Counted from the first letter of the stretch, positions 1 to 10,011 are shown. The stretch: 34,510 nucleotides of DNA from Hyphomicrobium sp. (GCA_019748215.1 JAIEPV010000264.1:1-34510); one strand, 5' to 3'. Numbers and translations are program-made. The notes: generated by a model from the sequence alone, not told the origin.

Positions 1-1098
1 CTGCAAAACGGCCTCGCGATCGAATTCGACACCTATCAGAATGCTGGACCGTTTCGCGATGCGAAGGGCGACCGCACATCGATTGCCAGCACTGCGCTCG
101 GCGTCGCCGCTGTCGATCTGTCACCGCAGCAATCGCTCGGGGACTTTACCGACGGACGTTGGCACCAAGTTGGCGTCCATTGGGATGTCGACACGCAAAC
201 GCTCGCCTATTGGGTCGACGGCAATCGAACTGGATCGCTATCCGGCGACATTGTGACGAAATATCTTGGCGGACAATCGACGGCATTCTTGGGTTTTACC
301 GGTGCGACTGGCGGAGCCACCGGCATCCAGCAGCTGCACGTTACGGCCGTCGATGCATTTTTCAAGGACTACGACGACATCCACAATTGCATCAAAGATC
401 CGTTTGCTACAGCTGATGCTGCTGTCGTGAACGGCAACGCGTCCTACGATGCGTCGACCCACATCTTCACATTGACACCCAACGAGCAAGGTCAAGCCGG
501 CAGCGCGTTTCTCGGCGAAAGAATAGACATCACCGACGATTTCTCGATTTCATTCCAAGCCAATTTCGGCACGAATGCGCAAGGGGCCGACGGCATCGCT
601 TTTGTTCTACAAAATGACGTTCGCGGCTCGAACGCCGTCGGATTCGGTGGCGGCAATCTCGGTGCCATTGGCATCGACAACGGCTTGGCCATCGCCTTCG
701 ATACGTACCAGAATGGAAACTTTGGCGATATTCAGCAGGACCACACCAATTTCCTCGATACGTCTGTGGATCTAGCCAATGCCCGTGTTGGGGAACAGTT
801 CGCACTTGGCAATGTCCAGGATGGTGCTTGGCATGCCGTAACAGTGACTTGGAACCCGGAGACTTTGACGCTGCAATATTGGATCGACGGTCGTCAGTCA
901 TTATCGCTGAATGAGAATATTCAGCAGGCCTACCTTGGCGGCTCGCAATACGCATACCTCGGCTTCACGGCCGGCACCGGCGGCACAAGCAATTTGCAGC
1001 AGGTCCACATCGATGCCGTTTCGGTGCTTTATGAGGGGCAGTCGCATGACGAAACCGGCCAACATGGCCACCTCGCCAGCAACGATCTGCACGCTTAA
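1..1098 (+). CDS. Tandem L-type (legume-like) lectin domain protein, 5'-truncated by window edge
   Basis: Frame 1 is open from base 1 (LQNGLAIEFDTYQN...) through the listed ORF 253..1098. Two repeats: NGLAIEFDTYQN...DGRWHQVGVHWD...YWVDGNR...LGFTGATGG..IQQLHV and NGLAIAFDTYQN...DGAWHAVTVTWN...YWIDGRQ...LGFTAGTGG..LQQVHI. Also ADGIAFVLQND, typical of bacterial L-type lectin domains. Confidence 0.85.
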   Translation: MQNGLAIEFDTYQNAGPFRDAKGDRTSIASTALGVAAVDLSPQQSLGDFTDGRWHQVGVHWDVDTQTLAYWVDGNRTGSLSGDIVTKYLGGQSTAFLGFTGATGGATGIQQLHVTAVDAFFKDYDDIHNCIKDPFATADAAVVNGNASYDASTHIFTLTPNEQGQAGSAFLGERIDITDDFSISFQANFGTNAQGADGIAFVLQNDVRGSNAVGFGGGNLGAIGIDNGLAIAFDTYQNGNFGDIQQDHTNFLDTSVDLANARVGEQFALGNVQDGAWHAVTVTWNPETLTLQYWIDGRQSLSLNENIQQAYLGGSQYAYLGFTAGTGGTSNLQQVHIDAVSVLYEGQSHDETGQHGHLASNDLHA

Positions 1099-1245
1099 CG
1101 GCGGGCCACAATCCCGTCCGTCGGCGGCAGTCGTCTGGCAGTGGGAAAGATGCGTGTGGCCAAGCGTGGCGCCGCCCTGGGCTCGTGGCGTTGATCTTTG
1201 CGGTCGATGTTGAGATAAGGTCTGCATGGTCTAAGCGGGCACACG

Positions 1246-2622
1246 ATGATGTTCGCCGCCATTGGAGGGGGACCTTTCGTGGCGGCAATTCCGATTTTGG
1301 TCGACGGCTTTCAATTTTTGCGCCCGTCAGGCACCGGAATCGCTTCCTACGTTCGGTCCCTTACTGCGATGCTCAAATCGTCGGGCTGCTCCGTCAGTGT
1401 CCTGTACGGGCAGGCATTCCGGCCAAGCGCAAAAACGTCGCCGGGCGCGGCGGCCGCGACGGTCTTCTCTCGCGAAATTATCAAGCATGGCCGGGTTTTG
1501 GGAAAAGCTCACAACGCGTCCCTCGCTTTCGGGCTCATCACAGGTCAAGCATATCGAGCCAAGGCGGTGGTGATTGACACTTCGCAGATCGACATGCGCG
1601 CGATCGAGCCGACCTTGCCGGCAGCGGACAGACTGCTCAATGCAAATCGCCTGTACGCTCGCGCGAGCACGGCGTTTAATTTGACGGGAAAGTTCACCGA
1701 AGTTTCAGCTGATGTCGATGACTGTGTCTTCGCGGCCAGCCATTGGACTGGGCCGATTCCGGTGCGCATGCGTGGCGTCCCGAACATCTACACCCTCCAT
1801 GATCTCATCCCGTTGCAATTTCCGTATTTCGTTACGGGCTACGGCGGGCGGATGTACCAGATGCATGAGACGATCGCCCGTGAGGCCGATCACATCATCA
1901 CCGTTTCGGAATGTTCCAAACGCCACATTGTTGAGATGCTCAATGTGCCGGACGAGAGAGTAACAGTCACCTATCAGCCCGTTCCGCCATTACCCGATCT
2001 TGATATGGCCGACGCCGAGCGACTAGTACAAACGATCTATGGTGCGACACCTGGACAGTACGCCCTGTTTCTGGGTGCGATTGAGCCCAAGAAAAATATA
2101 AAACGTTTGGTCGAAGCTTTTCTTCTGGCGGATCTTGGCATTCCACTACTGATCGCTGGGCCGCTCGGATGGTTGTTTGACGACGATGTCGCGCTCATGC
2201 AAACGGTCAACCAGGCCAATCAGACAGAACAAAAACTCCGGCAGCTCGGCTTTCTGCCGCGCCGGCACGTCGTAGCACTTCTCAAGTGCGCCAAGTTCTT
2301 TGTCTTCCCATCCATCTATGAAGGCTTCGGCTTGCCAGTGATTGAAGCGATGCAGCTCGGCATACCTGTCCTGACGTCAAATAATAGTTCCCTACCTGAG
2401 GTGGTTGGGGATGCTGCGGTCCAGATTGATCCCTTCAGTATCTCCGAAATGACGAGCGGCCTTCGCCGGATCAACGGCGACATCGACCTGCGTAACGACC
2501 TGCGCACGAAAGGACCGCTGCAAGCGGCGCGATTTTCTCCAACCTATTGTCAGGGCCTTCTTGCACAGGCCTACAAAAAGGTCGGAGTTACGCTCGACCA
2601 ACCTGTCGCGAAGGTGCTGTGA
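1246..2622 (+). CDS. Glycosyltransferase family 1/GT4-type
   Basis: 458 aa; IYTLHDLIPLQFP, HIITVSECSKRHI, LFLGAIEPKKNIKRLVEAF, FPSIYEGFGLPVIEAMQLGIPVLTSNNSSLPEVVGDAA motifs. Confidence 0.92.
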   Translation: MMFAAIGGGPFVAAIPILVDGFQFLRPSGTGIASYVRSLTAMLKSSGCSVSVLYGQAFRPSAKTSPGAAAATVFSREIIKHGRVLGKAHNASLAFGLITGQAYRAKAVVIDTSQIDMRAIEPTLPAADRLLNANRLYARASTAFNLTGKFTEVSADVDDCVFAASHWTGPIPVRMRGVPNIYTLHDLIPLQFPYFVTGYGGRMYQMHETIAREADHIITVSECSKRHIVEMLNVPDERVTVTYQPVPPLPDLDMADAERLVQTIYGATPGQYALFLGAIEPKKNIKRLVEAFLLADLGIPLLIAGPLGWLFDDDVALMQTVNQANQTEQKLRQLGFLPRRHVVALLKCAKFFVFPSIYEGFGLPVIEAMQLGIPVLTSNNSSLPEVVGDAAVQIDPFSISEMTSGLRRINGDIDLRNDLRTKGPLQAARFSPTYCQGLLAQAYKKVGVTLDQPVAKVL

Positions 2623-2781
2623 CAATCGCATTCGGAGCATTTTCGAGGACATGAAATCCGTCTAAACATAACAAATATTGCGCCAGTCCGCCGCCTTCTT
2701 ACGGTTGCCGGCCTGCACATTCACGTTGCTTTCGTAGCACTGCTGAGGGAAGCGTTAGACGCTCGAACAAGGAGAGTTTGA

Positions 2782-4260
2782 ATGGCTGACTTCAACACGT
2801 ATTGGGCGACACGTCGCGCCAGACCCGGCACTTGTCTTGGCGACGTGAGCGAACTCGACAGCCGCAAATTATCGTCCTTCGACGCAGTCATGCCGCAAGA
2901 CTATTTTGTCAGAAAGCTGCCGCGCAAATGGTGGGAATGGGAGTACATCGCCGAATGCGCCGAGACGCTCGATCTTCTAAATTCCAGCACGACGGCATTA
3001 GGTCTTGGCGCGGGATTTGAGCCCTTAATCTTCCACTTTGCTAACTCCTGCAAAGCCGTCATTGCGACTGATCTCTACAGCAGCGACACAGCTTGGAGCG
3101 AAGCCAGGTTTGCGACGACGAAACAGGTTATTGAATCGGCGCCAATCCGTTTTCCGACAGACCGGGTTGAAGTGCGCAATGCGGATATGCGTCAAACCGG
3201 AGCCGCCGACGCCTCAGTTGACTTCGTCTGGTCATGCTCAAGCATCGAACACATTCCAACCTTGAAAGATCTGTTTCTCGTTTTCGCCGAGATCGACCGG
3301 ATATTGAAAGTCGGCGGCCACGCAATCCTGACGACCGAGTTCACCGTCACCGGAAATCCGTACCTGCTGCCTGGCGTCAACGCTTGGAACGACGAACTGT
3401 TCGAGGCCATCAAACCGGCACTCAGAGGATTTGAATTTGTCGGTCCTACAGATCTGAGTTTCAATGCTCTCCACCCGGGCAATGCCGCGCGGCCACGACG
3501 TTACCTGCCTGCGTCCTCACTTCCAGGCAGCTCACCGCAATTGTCGTATTATCACCGCGCCGGAACTCTGGCCAATCCCGTCGGGCTTTCGATCATCGTT
3601 CCAATCGCCTTTGTCCTTCGCAAAACCTCGAATGCCGGCGTCGCCGCATGGAATGAAATCGCCATTTCTCCCCTCGTGCGCATGTATGCCGACGGGCTCG
3701 ACGCGTTTTTTGCCGATCGCCTTCCGGAAGCAATCGAGCTACTCGGCAATGTGTACCGCAGCCAAGACTGTGATTTGCAGATGAAGCATCTTGCATTCCG
3801 CTTCATGATCGACGCGAAAGCAAAATCCGGCCAAATGGCGCAGCCCGAAACTTTTGCCGATGCCATCGAAGAATTTACAACCCAAGTCCCGTCAGGCCCG
3901 GTCCAAGATGCCGATTGTCTGGATTTGTGCGCCTATTTGCTTGGCGAGTGCGGCAGGGTTGCGCAATCACTGCGTCTATACGAAAAGTGCATCAAATCAC
4001 CGAGCACCAGCCGCGAGCATCTTTTCGAATTATTAGGAAGCTATCTCGTCTTGGCTGACAAGCACGGCGCGAAATCTCATTCGGATGAACTCGCCGCGTC
4101 GATCATAAGCGATCTGGTGCAATTCGGGTTGTCTGGCGTGGAATTGATGCAGATGTCGAAGGCACCGATAAGTGAGAAGATCGGAAAACCTCGCACGGCT
4201 GACATCAAAAAGCAGGCGCGCAAACGCTTGGAAGTGGCGATCAAATCGATGACAATCTAA
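2782..4260 (+). CDS. Class I SAM-dependent methyltransferase with C-terminal helical/TPR-like region
   Basis: 492 aa; LGLGAGFEPLIFHFA (motif I-like), VDFVWSCSSIEHIPTLKDLFLVFAEIDRILKVGGHAILTTEF; C-terminal half alpha-helical with repeat-like character. Confidence 0.8.
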   Translation: MADFNTYWATRRARPGTCLGDVSELDSRKLSSFDAVMPQDYFVRKLPRKWWEWEYIAECAETLDLLNSSTTALGLGAGFEPLIFHFANSCKAVIATDLYSSDTAWSEARFATTKQVIESAPIRFPTDRVEVRNADMRQTGAADASVDFVWSCSSIEHIPTLKDLFLVFAEIDRILKVGGHAILTTEFTVTGNPYLLPGVNAWNDELFEAIKPALRGFEFVGPTDLSFNALHPGNAARPRRYLPASSLPGSSPQLSYYHRAGTLANPVGLSIIVPIAFVLRKTSNAGVAAWNEIAISPLVRMYADGLDAFFADRLPEAIELLGNVYRSQDCDLQMKHLAFRFMIDAKAKSGQMAQPETFADAIEEFTTQVPSGPVQDADCLDLCAYLLGECGRVAQSLRLYEKCIKSPSTSREHLFELLGSYLVLADKHGAKSHSDELAASIISDLVQFGLSGVELMQMSKAPISEKIGKPRTADIKKQARKRLEVAIKSMTI

Positions 4261-4296
4261 CATGCGCATTATAGGGCGCGGGCGCTATGGCCGAAT

Positions 4297-4400
4297 GCTA
4301 GGTGCTGTCCGCTTTTAAAGGGCTCATTGACCGACCCTAGCTCTTTGTCTGATCGTGGTTCTGTTCGGAAACCTGGTTCCCACTTATCCGGAAGCAGCCT
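4297..4400 (-). repeat. Mosaic palindromic intergenic repeat, copy A (orientation inverted relative to copy B)
   Basis: gctaggtgctgtccgcttttaaagggctcattgaccgaccctagctctttgtctgatcgtggttctgttcggaaacctggttcccacttatccggaagcagcc aligns over its whole length, with few indels, to the reverse complement of 22186..22290. Confidence 0.75.
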
Positions 4401-4452
4401 TACGGCGCAATTAACCGGCCATTAACGACATTTCTCCTAGGCTCACCGGGCT

Positions 4453-4484
4453 GCGGCAACGCCAACGTCGCTGACGTTTGCCGC
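4453..4484. promoter_or_regulatory. Long hairpin / inverted repeat upstream of the T1SS operon
   Basis: GCGGCA-acgcc-AACGTC-gct-GACGTT-TGCCGC: 12 paired bases with a 5-nt one-sided bulge and 3-nt loop. Confidence 0.5.
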
Positions 4485-4901
4485 ATCGCCGTGTTGCATC
4501 ACCCTGTTTTCTTAGGTGTCGCTTGGTCGATTTTCACCTCACCATTGCCGTCCATCTCTGGCGTTGGGCGACGCATGCCGACTATCGCAACTGCTTGGCG
4601 GCAAAATTCGGCCCACGGCCACTGTCTTGGCTTGACGCCAGTTGATCTGCAGGCATTAACACCCGCCGGCCAACGACAAGATCACTTAAAGCGGGGCGTA
4701 GCTCACGGCGGCAATTTTTGCGCCGCTGTATCACGATGGCGCACCGACAAAAAACGCCTCGCGCTGCGGCGCTTAGCATACGGCGAAAGGTGAGCAATCT
4801 CTTTACGCTGCGGCCGCACCGGTGCCATTTTGAGCCACTGCCGGTGGTACGATTGATGCTGTTAGACAGCCAGTAGGTCAATTGAACCATGGCTGCAAAA
4901 C

Positions 4902-6665
4902 GTGTCCCTCCTTTCAAAATCAAAGACGTCCCCGCACGCCTCCGCATCGCCCGGCTTCGCCGAATTGATAGGCGACATCCGCCGACCGCTGGCCATGTGC
5001 GTTGCGCTGAGTTTGGCAATCAATCTGATGCTGTTGGCCAGCCCTCTGTTCATGCTGCAGGTCTATGACCGAGTTTTGAGCAGTCGCAGCATGCCGACAC
5101 TGGTGACACTGCTAGGCTTGCTCGCGGCAGTGTTCGCGGCCGCGACCCACCTCGACCTTATCCGGGCTCGCATTCTCAACCGCGTCGCGGCTCACTTCGC
5201 AACCAGTCTCAGCGAGAAAATTTTCGGCACGGTTCTCAATCAGGAGATTGAGAAGAGTGCGCATTACGGCAACCAGCCCTTGCAGGACCTTCAGTCGCTT
5301 CGTCAGTTCGCGACTGGCACCGGCTTGGGAATTTTCTTCGACATGCCTTGGGTGCCGATCTACCTGCTGCTCGCCTATCTGTTGCATCCGATGCTCGGCC
5401 TGCTAACGGTGACGGCCGCGATAATTCTGATCGGTTTGGCGATCGCGAATGAGCGCCGGACGGCCAAGCTTTCAGTCGTCGCCAACGCTCAGCTTGCAAA
5501 ATCCAATAAGGTTTTCGAGAGCGCGCGGCGCGGCGCTGAAGTCCTACGCTCCATGTCGATGGAACCTGCATATTTTCGGCGTTGGTCACAGACGTTTTCG
5601 GCGGGCCACCAAAGCTTGGTAACCGCAACCGATCGCTCAAGTTCATTTCACATGAGCGCCAAATATCTTCGCCTTTTCCTGCAATCAGCGTGTCTTGCTC
5701 TCGGCGCAGCGCTTGCCATTCGCGGCGAGGTATCTGCTGGAAGCATTATTGCCGCAACGATTATCCTGTCGCGCGCTCTGGCACCCGTTGAACAGGCGAC
5801 AGGCCAGTGGACCCATCTGCAGGGCGTGTACGCGGCTTACCGCCGCTTGCAGCAACTTCTCGAAACCTCGCCATCGAAGTTGGAGCCGTTGCGATTGCCC
5901 GATGCAACTGGCGCTTTGACCGTCGAAAACCTGACAATGGCAGCGCCCGGCGCTCAACGCCCCATCTTGTCTGGCATCAATTTCTCGCTCTCGCCGGGAG
6001 ACTCAGTCGCCATCATCGGACCGACGGGTTGCGGAAAGTCGACTCTCGCCAGAGGCATTGCTGGCGTTTGGGCGCCCGTCGGCGGGGCTATTCGGCTCGA
6101 CGGCGCGACCTTGGACAATTGGCCAAAGCATCAACTCGGCATCGCGACCGGATACGTTCCGCAAGATATCGAACTGTTTGCAGGCACGATCAGTGAAAAT
6201 ATTTCGCGCTTTACCGACAGCCCCGACGCCGAGGCGGTCGTGAAGGCAGCGAAGCGCGCCAACGTCCACGACATGATCCTGCAGCTCCCGGACGCCTATA
6301 TGACTGAAATTGGTGAGGGTGGAGCCAAGCTTTCAGGAGGGCAACGCCAAAGAATTGCTCTGGCCCGTGCGCTTTTCGGCGACGTGCGGTTGGTCGTTCT
6401 GGACGAGCCCAATTCAAACTTGGACGACGCCGGGGAAACCGCATTGAGCCAAACGCTGGCGCAATTGCGCGCCGAAGCCATCACCGTGGTGATCGTCTCG
6501 CATCGGCCACAATGCCTAAAGGCCGTCGACAATATTCTTGTTCTCAGCAATGGCCAGCAAGCCGCATTTGCGCCACGCGACAAGATCCTGACACCCGTCC
6601 CAAGGCCTGCGCAGCAGCCGGTCTACGCCAACGCAAGCGGCTTCCATTTCCAACCTAGAACGTAG
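4902..6665 (+). CDS. Type I secretion system permease/ATPase (PrtD/HlyB-like)
   Basis: 587 aa; N-terminal TM region (LASPLFMLQVYDRVLSSRSMPTLVTL), Walker A GPTGCGKST, signature LSGGQRQRIALARAL, Walker B VVLDEPNSNLD. GTG start. Confidence 0.95.
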   Translation: MSLLSKSKTSPHASASPGFAELIGDIRRPLAMCVALSLAINLMLLASPLFMLQVYDRVLSSRSMPTLVTLLGLLAAVFAAATHLDLIRARILNRVAAHFATSLSEKIFGTVLNQEIEKSAHYGNQPLQDLQSLRQFATGTGLGIFFDMPWVPIYLLLAYLLHPMLGLLTVTAAIILIGLAIANERRTAKLSVVANAQLAKSNKVFESARRGAEVLRSMSMEPAYFRRWSQTFSAGHQSLVTATDRSSSFHMSAKYLRLFLQSACLALGAALAIRGEVSAGSIIAATIILSRALAPVEQATGQWTHLQGVYAAYRRLQQLLETSPSKLEPLRLPDATGALTVENLTMAAPGAQRPILSGINFSLSPGDSVAIIGPTGCGKSTLARGIAGVWAPVGGAIRLDGATLDNWPKHQLGIATGYVPQDIELFAGTISENISRFTDSPDAEAVVKAAKRANVHDMILQLPDAYMTEIGEGGAKLSGGQRQRIALARALFGDVRLVVLDEPNSNLDDAGETALSQTLAQLRAEAITVVIVSHRPQCLKAVDNILVLSNGQQAAFAPRDKILTPVPRPAQQPVYANASGFHFQPRT

Positions 6666-6691
6666 CTCATCGTTTTCAGGGCCATCACACC

Positions 6692-7993
6692 ATGACATCG
6701 CCGTATCTAGCTTCCATATCAAAATACGAACGCTTCGCCCTTGCGCTGCTTGTAACAATCGTTTTCGGCGGAGCCGCGAGCCTCGCGTATGCAGAGATTT
6801 CCGGGGCGGTTGTCGCGCAGGGAACTGTGGTTGTCGAAAAAAATTCGCGAAAGATTCAACATCTCGATGGCGGCATCGTTGCCGAGCTCCGTGTCAAGAA
6901 CGGTGACACGGTCGCGGCAGGCGATGTGTTACTCAAGCTCGATTCGACTGAAGCGGCCGCAATGTTCGATATCGCGGAGGCGCAACTCGATGAAATCAAC
7001 GCCCACAGGGACCGGCTGATCTGCGAAAGCATTGGATGCGCGCAGCTGCAGCAACGAGCCGCCGTCACGGCAACAGCCAGCGCGACGACGCGCAACGACG
7101 CATTGTGGCTCGGGCAGTCGAAACTTCTGGATGCCCGGCGCGATCTACGTCTCAACAAGAAGAATCAAATCAACACGCGCATGGAGCAGCTGGATCGCGG
7201 TCGGGCGGCGATCCATGCGCAAATTCAATCTCTAAAACGCCAACTTGATCTCTCAGAACAGGAATTGCGCGCCATTGCCCCGCTCGAGAAGAGTGGATTG
7301 GTTTCATTGACGCGCACATTGACCGCAGAGCGTGAACACGAGCGGTTGTCAGGCGAAATTGTGCGTCTGGAGGCGGAACTCGAGCGCCTCGCGGCTCAAA
7401 TGAGCGAAACCCGCCTGCAACTCAGCGAAGTCGATCAATCCAACCTTGGCGAGATATTGTCGGAGTTGCGCGACGTCGATTCCAAACGCTCGGAACTGAT
7501 AGAAAAGGTGACGGCACTTCGGGCCCGTCGTGATCGCGCCACCGTTGTCGCGCCGTCGAGCGGCGTTGTGCACAATCTGACCGCCACAACGATCACCGGC
7601 GTTATCAAGCCGGGGGAGACGGTCGCGGAGATTGTACCGCAGAACGAAGATTTAATTCTTGAAGCGCGCGTTGAAACGTCCATGGTCGATCAGCTCTCGC
7701 TGAATCAATTGGCAACAGTGCATTTCAACGGCTTTGATCAGCGTACCACGCCAACTTTGATGGCGACTGTCAGCATGGTAGCGCCGGACGCCAATCAGGA
7801 TACGCGCAGCGGCCAGTCTTATTATATCGTGCAGGCGCGGCTATCGCCCGGCGAAGTGGGACGGCTTGGCGGGCAAGCCATGCGGCCCGGGATGCCGTGC
7901 GAACTTCATTTCAGCACCGGCGAACGAAGCGTTCTCAGTTATCTGACCAAGCCGTTCACGGATCAGATGTCCCGCGCCATGCGCGAGCGCTAA
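6692..7993 (+). CDS. HlyD/PrtE family type I secretion periplasmic adaptor
   Basis: 433 aa; single N-terminal TM, GTVVVEKNSRKIQHLDGGIVAELRVKNGDTV biotinyl-like motif, coiled coil, VVAPSSGVVHNLTATTITGVIKPGETVAEIVPQ, C-terminal MPCELHFSTGERSVLSYLTKPF. Confidence 0.95.
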   Translation: MTSPYLASISKYERFALALLVTIVFGGAASLAYAEISGAVVAQGTVVVEKNSRKIQHLDGGIVAELRVKNGDTVAAGDVLLKLDSTEAAAMFDIAEAQLDEINAHRDRLICESIGCAQLQQRAAVTATASATTRNDALWLGQSKLLDARRDLRLNKKNQINTRMEQLDRGRAAIHAQIQSLKRQLDLSEQELRAIAPLEKSGLVSLTRTLTAEREHERLSGEIVRLEAELERLAAQMSETRLQLSEVDQSNLGEILSELRDVDSKRSELIEKVTALRARRDRATVVAPSSGVVHNLTATTITGVIKPGETVAEIVPQNEDLILEARVETSMVDQLSLNQLATVHFNGFDQRTTPTLMATVSMVAPDANQDTRSGQSYYIVQARLSPGEVGRLGGQAMRPGMPCELHFSTGERSVLSYLTKPFTDQMSRAMRER

Positions 7994-8010
7994 CTCCGGC
8001 GAGGGAGCTT

Positions 8011-9252
8011 TCACCGAGGCAATTGGGGCGGTGTCTCCAAAAGTTGTCGAAGCACGTTCGCGTAGGTATTCGCGCTGAAAGTCGCCATCGCGAAATGACG
8101 CGCCTGGTCGCCCAAGACATTGGCCCACTCCGGCTGTTCGCGGAGAGCGCGCAGTGCTACGGCGGCTTGCGCAATATCGGGTTCCGCCCATGACATCTCT
8201 GAGAAATTGTACGTCAGCTGGGGGTCCAGCGCTGAAACCAACTGATATCCAACAGGGATACTTGTCGCCTCAGATGTAAAATCGACATTGCCCGACCACT
8301 GCGTACATATTGTTGGCAATCCGCGCAGCATGGCCTCCGCAATCACCAATCCGAAGCCTTCTGCGCGATGCAGAGAAATCAGGACGTCGGCATTGGCGTA
8401 CATGGCCGCGAGTTGCCCGGGACTCATGTGTCGATCGACCAAGGTGATGTTGGGAACCCCGTCGCAGGCTTCTCTCAACTGGCGAGCACCGACGTCATAG
8501 CAGTCAATATTTGCACATTTGATGATAAGCCTCGCACCAGCATCTTGATCAAACGCGCAGCGAAACGCTGCGATGGCAGCAAGCGGATTTTTCCGTTCAA
8601 AGCTCGACGCCATATCGAAGATATTCAGCACAACGAACGGAGCATCCGACGAACGCACGGGTCGTCGCCGAGTGTCAGAACACCGGATAGCGACAGGATG
8701 CGGGACGACGCGCACCGGAATGCGCCCTGACATGGACGCGAGCGCATCGGCTGTAAATTGGCTCGGCACCCACACTTCGTGCACGTAGTGCAATCCGAGC
8801 TTCCAATCGCGTGGGACTTCCGGCAACTCCCACGCCCAATATCCGGCGACATACTTGTTGCGCGCAAAGGCGCGCGTCAGCGCCGAAATCGCAAGCGCCA
8901 TCAGCGGCCCATTGACGTGCACGATCAACGTACCGGGCCCAACAAGATGCCGCCCGTCCGTGAAGTCGAACGCGACGTCGTCGACGGGTTGCATGAGCTG
9001 CGCCGCTATATCGATGCCGAATACCGGCACCCCCAGCGCCTTGATCGCGTCATGACACAGCCTGGCGGACTCCCCCAAGCCTGAGGCCGTCCGCAGCGCG
9101 CCAACAACGATCACGGGCGCAGACAACATCGCGCTTGTCGTGATTCTGGGCGCTATCAGGTGCGCACCACTAAACAATAGAGACCGGCGCACAGCCCGCG
9201 GAAGCCGCCGCCAGACATGTCGATGTAAACCTTCGCGCAAGGAGCGTGTCAT
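8011..9252 (-). CDS. Glycosyltransferase (GT4-like)
   Basis: 413 aa; AGYWAWELPEVPRDW, VWVPSQFTADAL, LNIFDMASSFERKNPLAAIAAFRCAF, SLHRAEGFGLVIAEAMLRGLPTICTQWSGNVDF. Confidence 0.9.
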   Translation of the reverse strand: MTRSLREGLHRHVWRRLPRAVRRSLLFSGAHLIAPRITTSAMLSAPVIVVGALRTASGLGESARLCHDAIKALGVPVFGIDIAAQLMQPVDDVAFDFTDGRHLVGPGTLIVHVNGPLMALAISALTRAFARNKYVAGYWAWELPEVPRDWKLGLHYVHEVWVPSQFTADALASMSGRIPVRVVPHPVAIRCSDTRRRPVRSSDAPFVVLNIFDMASSFERKNPLAAIAAFRCAFDQDAGARLIIKCANIDCYDVGARQLREACDGVPNITLVDRHMSPGQLAAMYANADVLISLHRAEGFGLVIAEAMLRGLPTICTQWSGNVDFTSEATSIPVGYQLVSALDPQLTYNFSEMSWAEPDIAQAAVALRALREQPEWANVLGDQARHFAMATFSANTYANVLRQLLETPPQLPR

Positions 9253-9255
9253 CGA

Positions 9256-10011
9256 CTAAGCGGCTTGGTTGGCCGAGTAGAATGCAACGGCATCGTCGAC
9301 TGAACCGCAAAAGGCAATTTGTCCGCCATCAATGACGATGGCCTTGTTACATAAATTCTGCAACAATTGAGGGTGATGGGACGCGAGCACCAAAACCTGC
9401 GTCCGACCGATCAAGTCTCTCCTCAGCCGCGCATCGGCTTTTGCAGTGAATGACTGATCGCCCGTTGCAATCCATTCATCCATCAAAAGAATATCCGACT
9501 CGATGCTGGTTGCTATCGCGAACAGGAGACGAAATGTCATGCCGCTCGAATACGTCCGCACCGGCAGGTTCAGAAACGAACCCAAGCCGCTGAAGGCTTC
9601 GATCTCCGGCAGTCGTGCTGCGATCTGCGCGCGCGTCTGCCCGAGCAGCAGGCCTCTCAAAGTGATGTTTTCGTAGCCGGTAGCATCCTCGTCAAAGCCC
9701 ATGTGAATATCGAATAGAGGCATCACACGTCCGCGACACTCGATGTCTCCGGACGAGGGCGAGTAGATGCCGGCCAGCACGCGCAGCAGCGTCGACTTGC
9801 CCGCACCATTTGGACCGATGAGCGCGAGACGGTCGCCAGCATGGATTTCTAGATTGATGTTTCGAAGAGCATTGACTTCGACGGGCCCGCGATCGGAGAT
9901 CGACTGACGTCCGTCGCCGACGCTCGACCGCAAGAGTGCCCGCCGCAAAGACCGCGACGCCTCGTAGATCGGAAAACTCACTGACACGTTTTTTAGTGTG
10001 AGACTCGACAT
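9256..10011 (-). CDS. Polysaccharide ABC transporter ATP-binding protein (Wzt/KpsT/TagH-like)
   Basis: 251 aa; Walker [15 protein letters not shown] signature, [11 protein letters not shown] Walker B characteristic of polysaccharide exporters. Confidence 0.93.
   Translation of the reverse strand: MSSLTLKNVSVSFPIYEASRSLRRALLRSSVGDGRQSISDRGPVEVNALRNINLEIHAGDRLALIGPNGAGKSTLLRVLAGIYSPSSGDIECRGRVMPLFDIHMGFDEDATGYENITLRGLLLGQTRAQIAARLPEIEAFSGLGSFLNLPVRTYSSGMTFRLLFAIATSIESDILLMDEWIATGDQSFTAKADARLRRDLIGRTQVLVLASHHPQLLQNLCNKAIVIDGGQIAFCGSVDDAVAFYSANQAA

Noticed and set aside
4491-5019. ORFs 4491..4793 (+) and 4582..5019 (-) in the gap before the T1SS gene
   Set aside because: No domain pattern and they overlap each other antisense; gap treated as non-coding/repeat-bearing.
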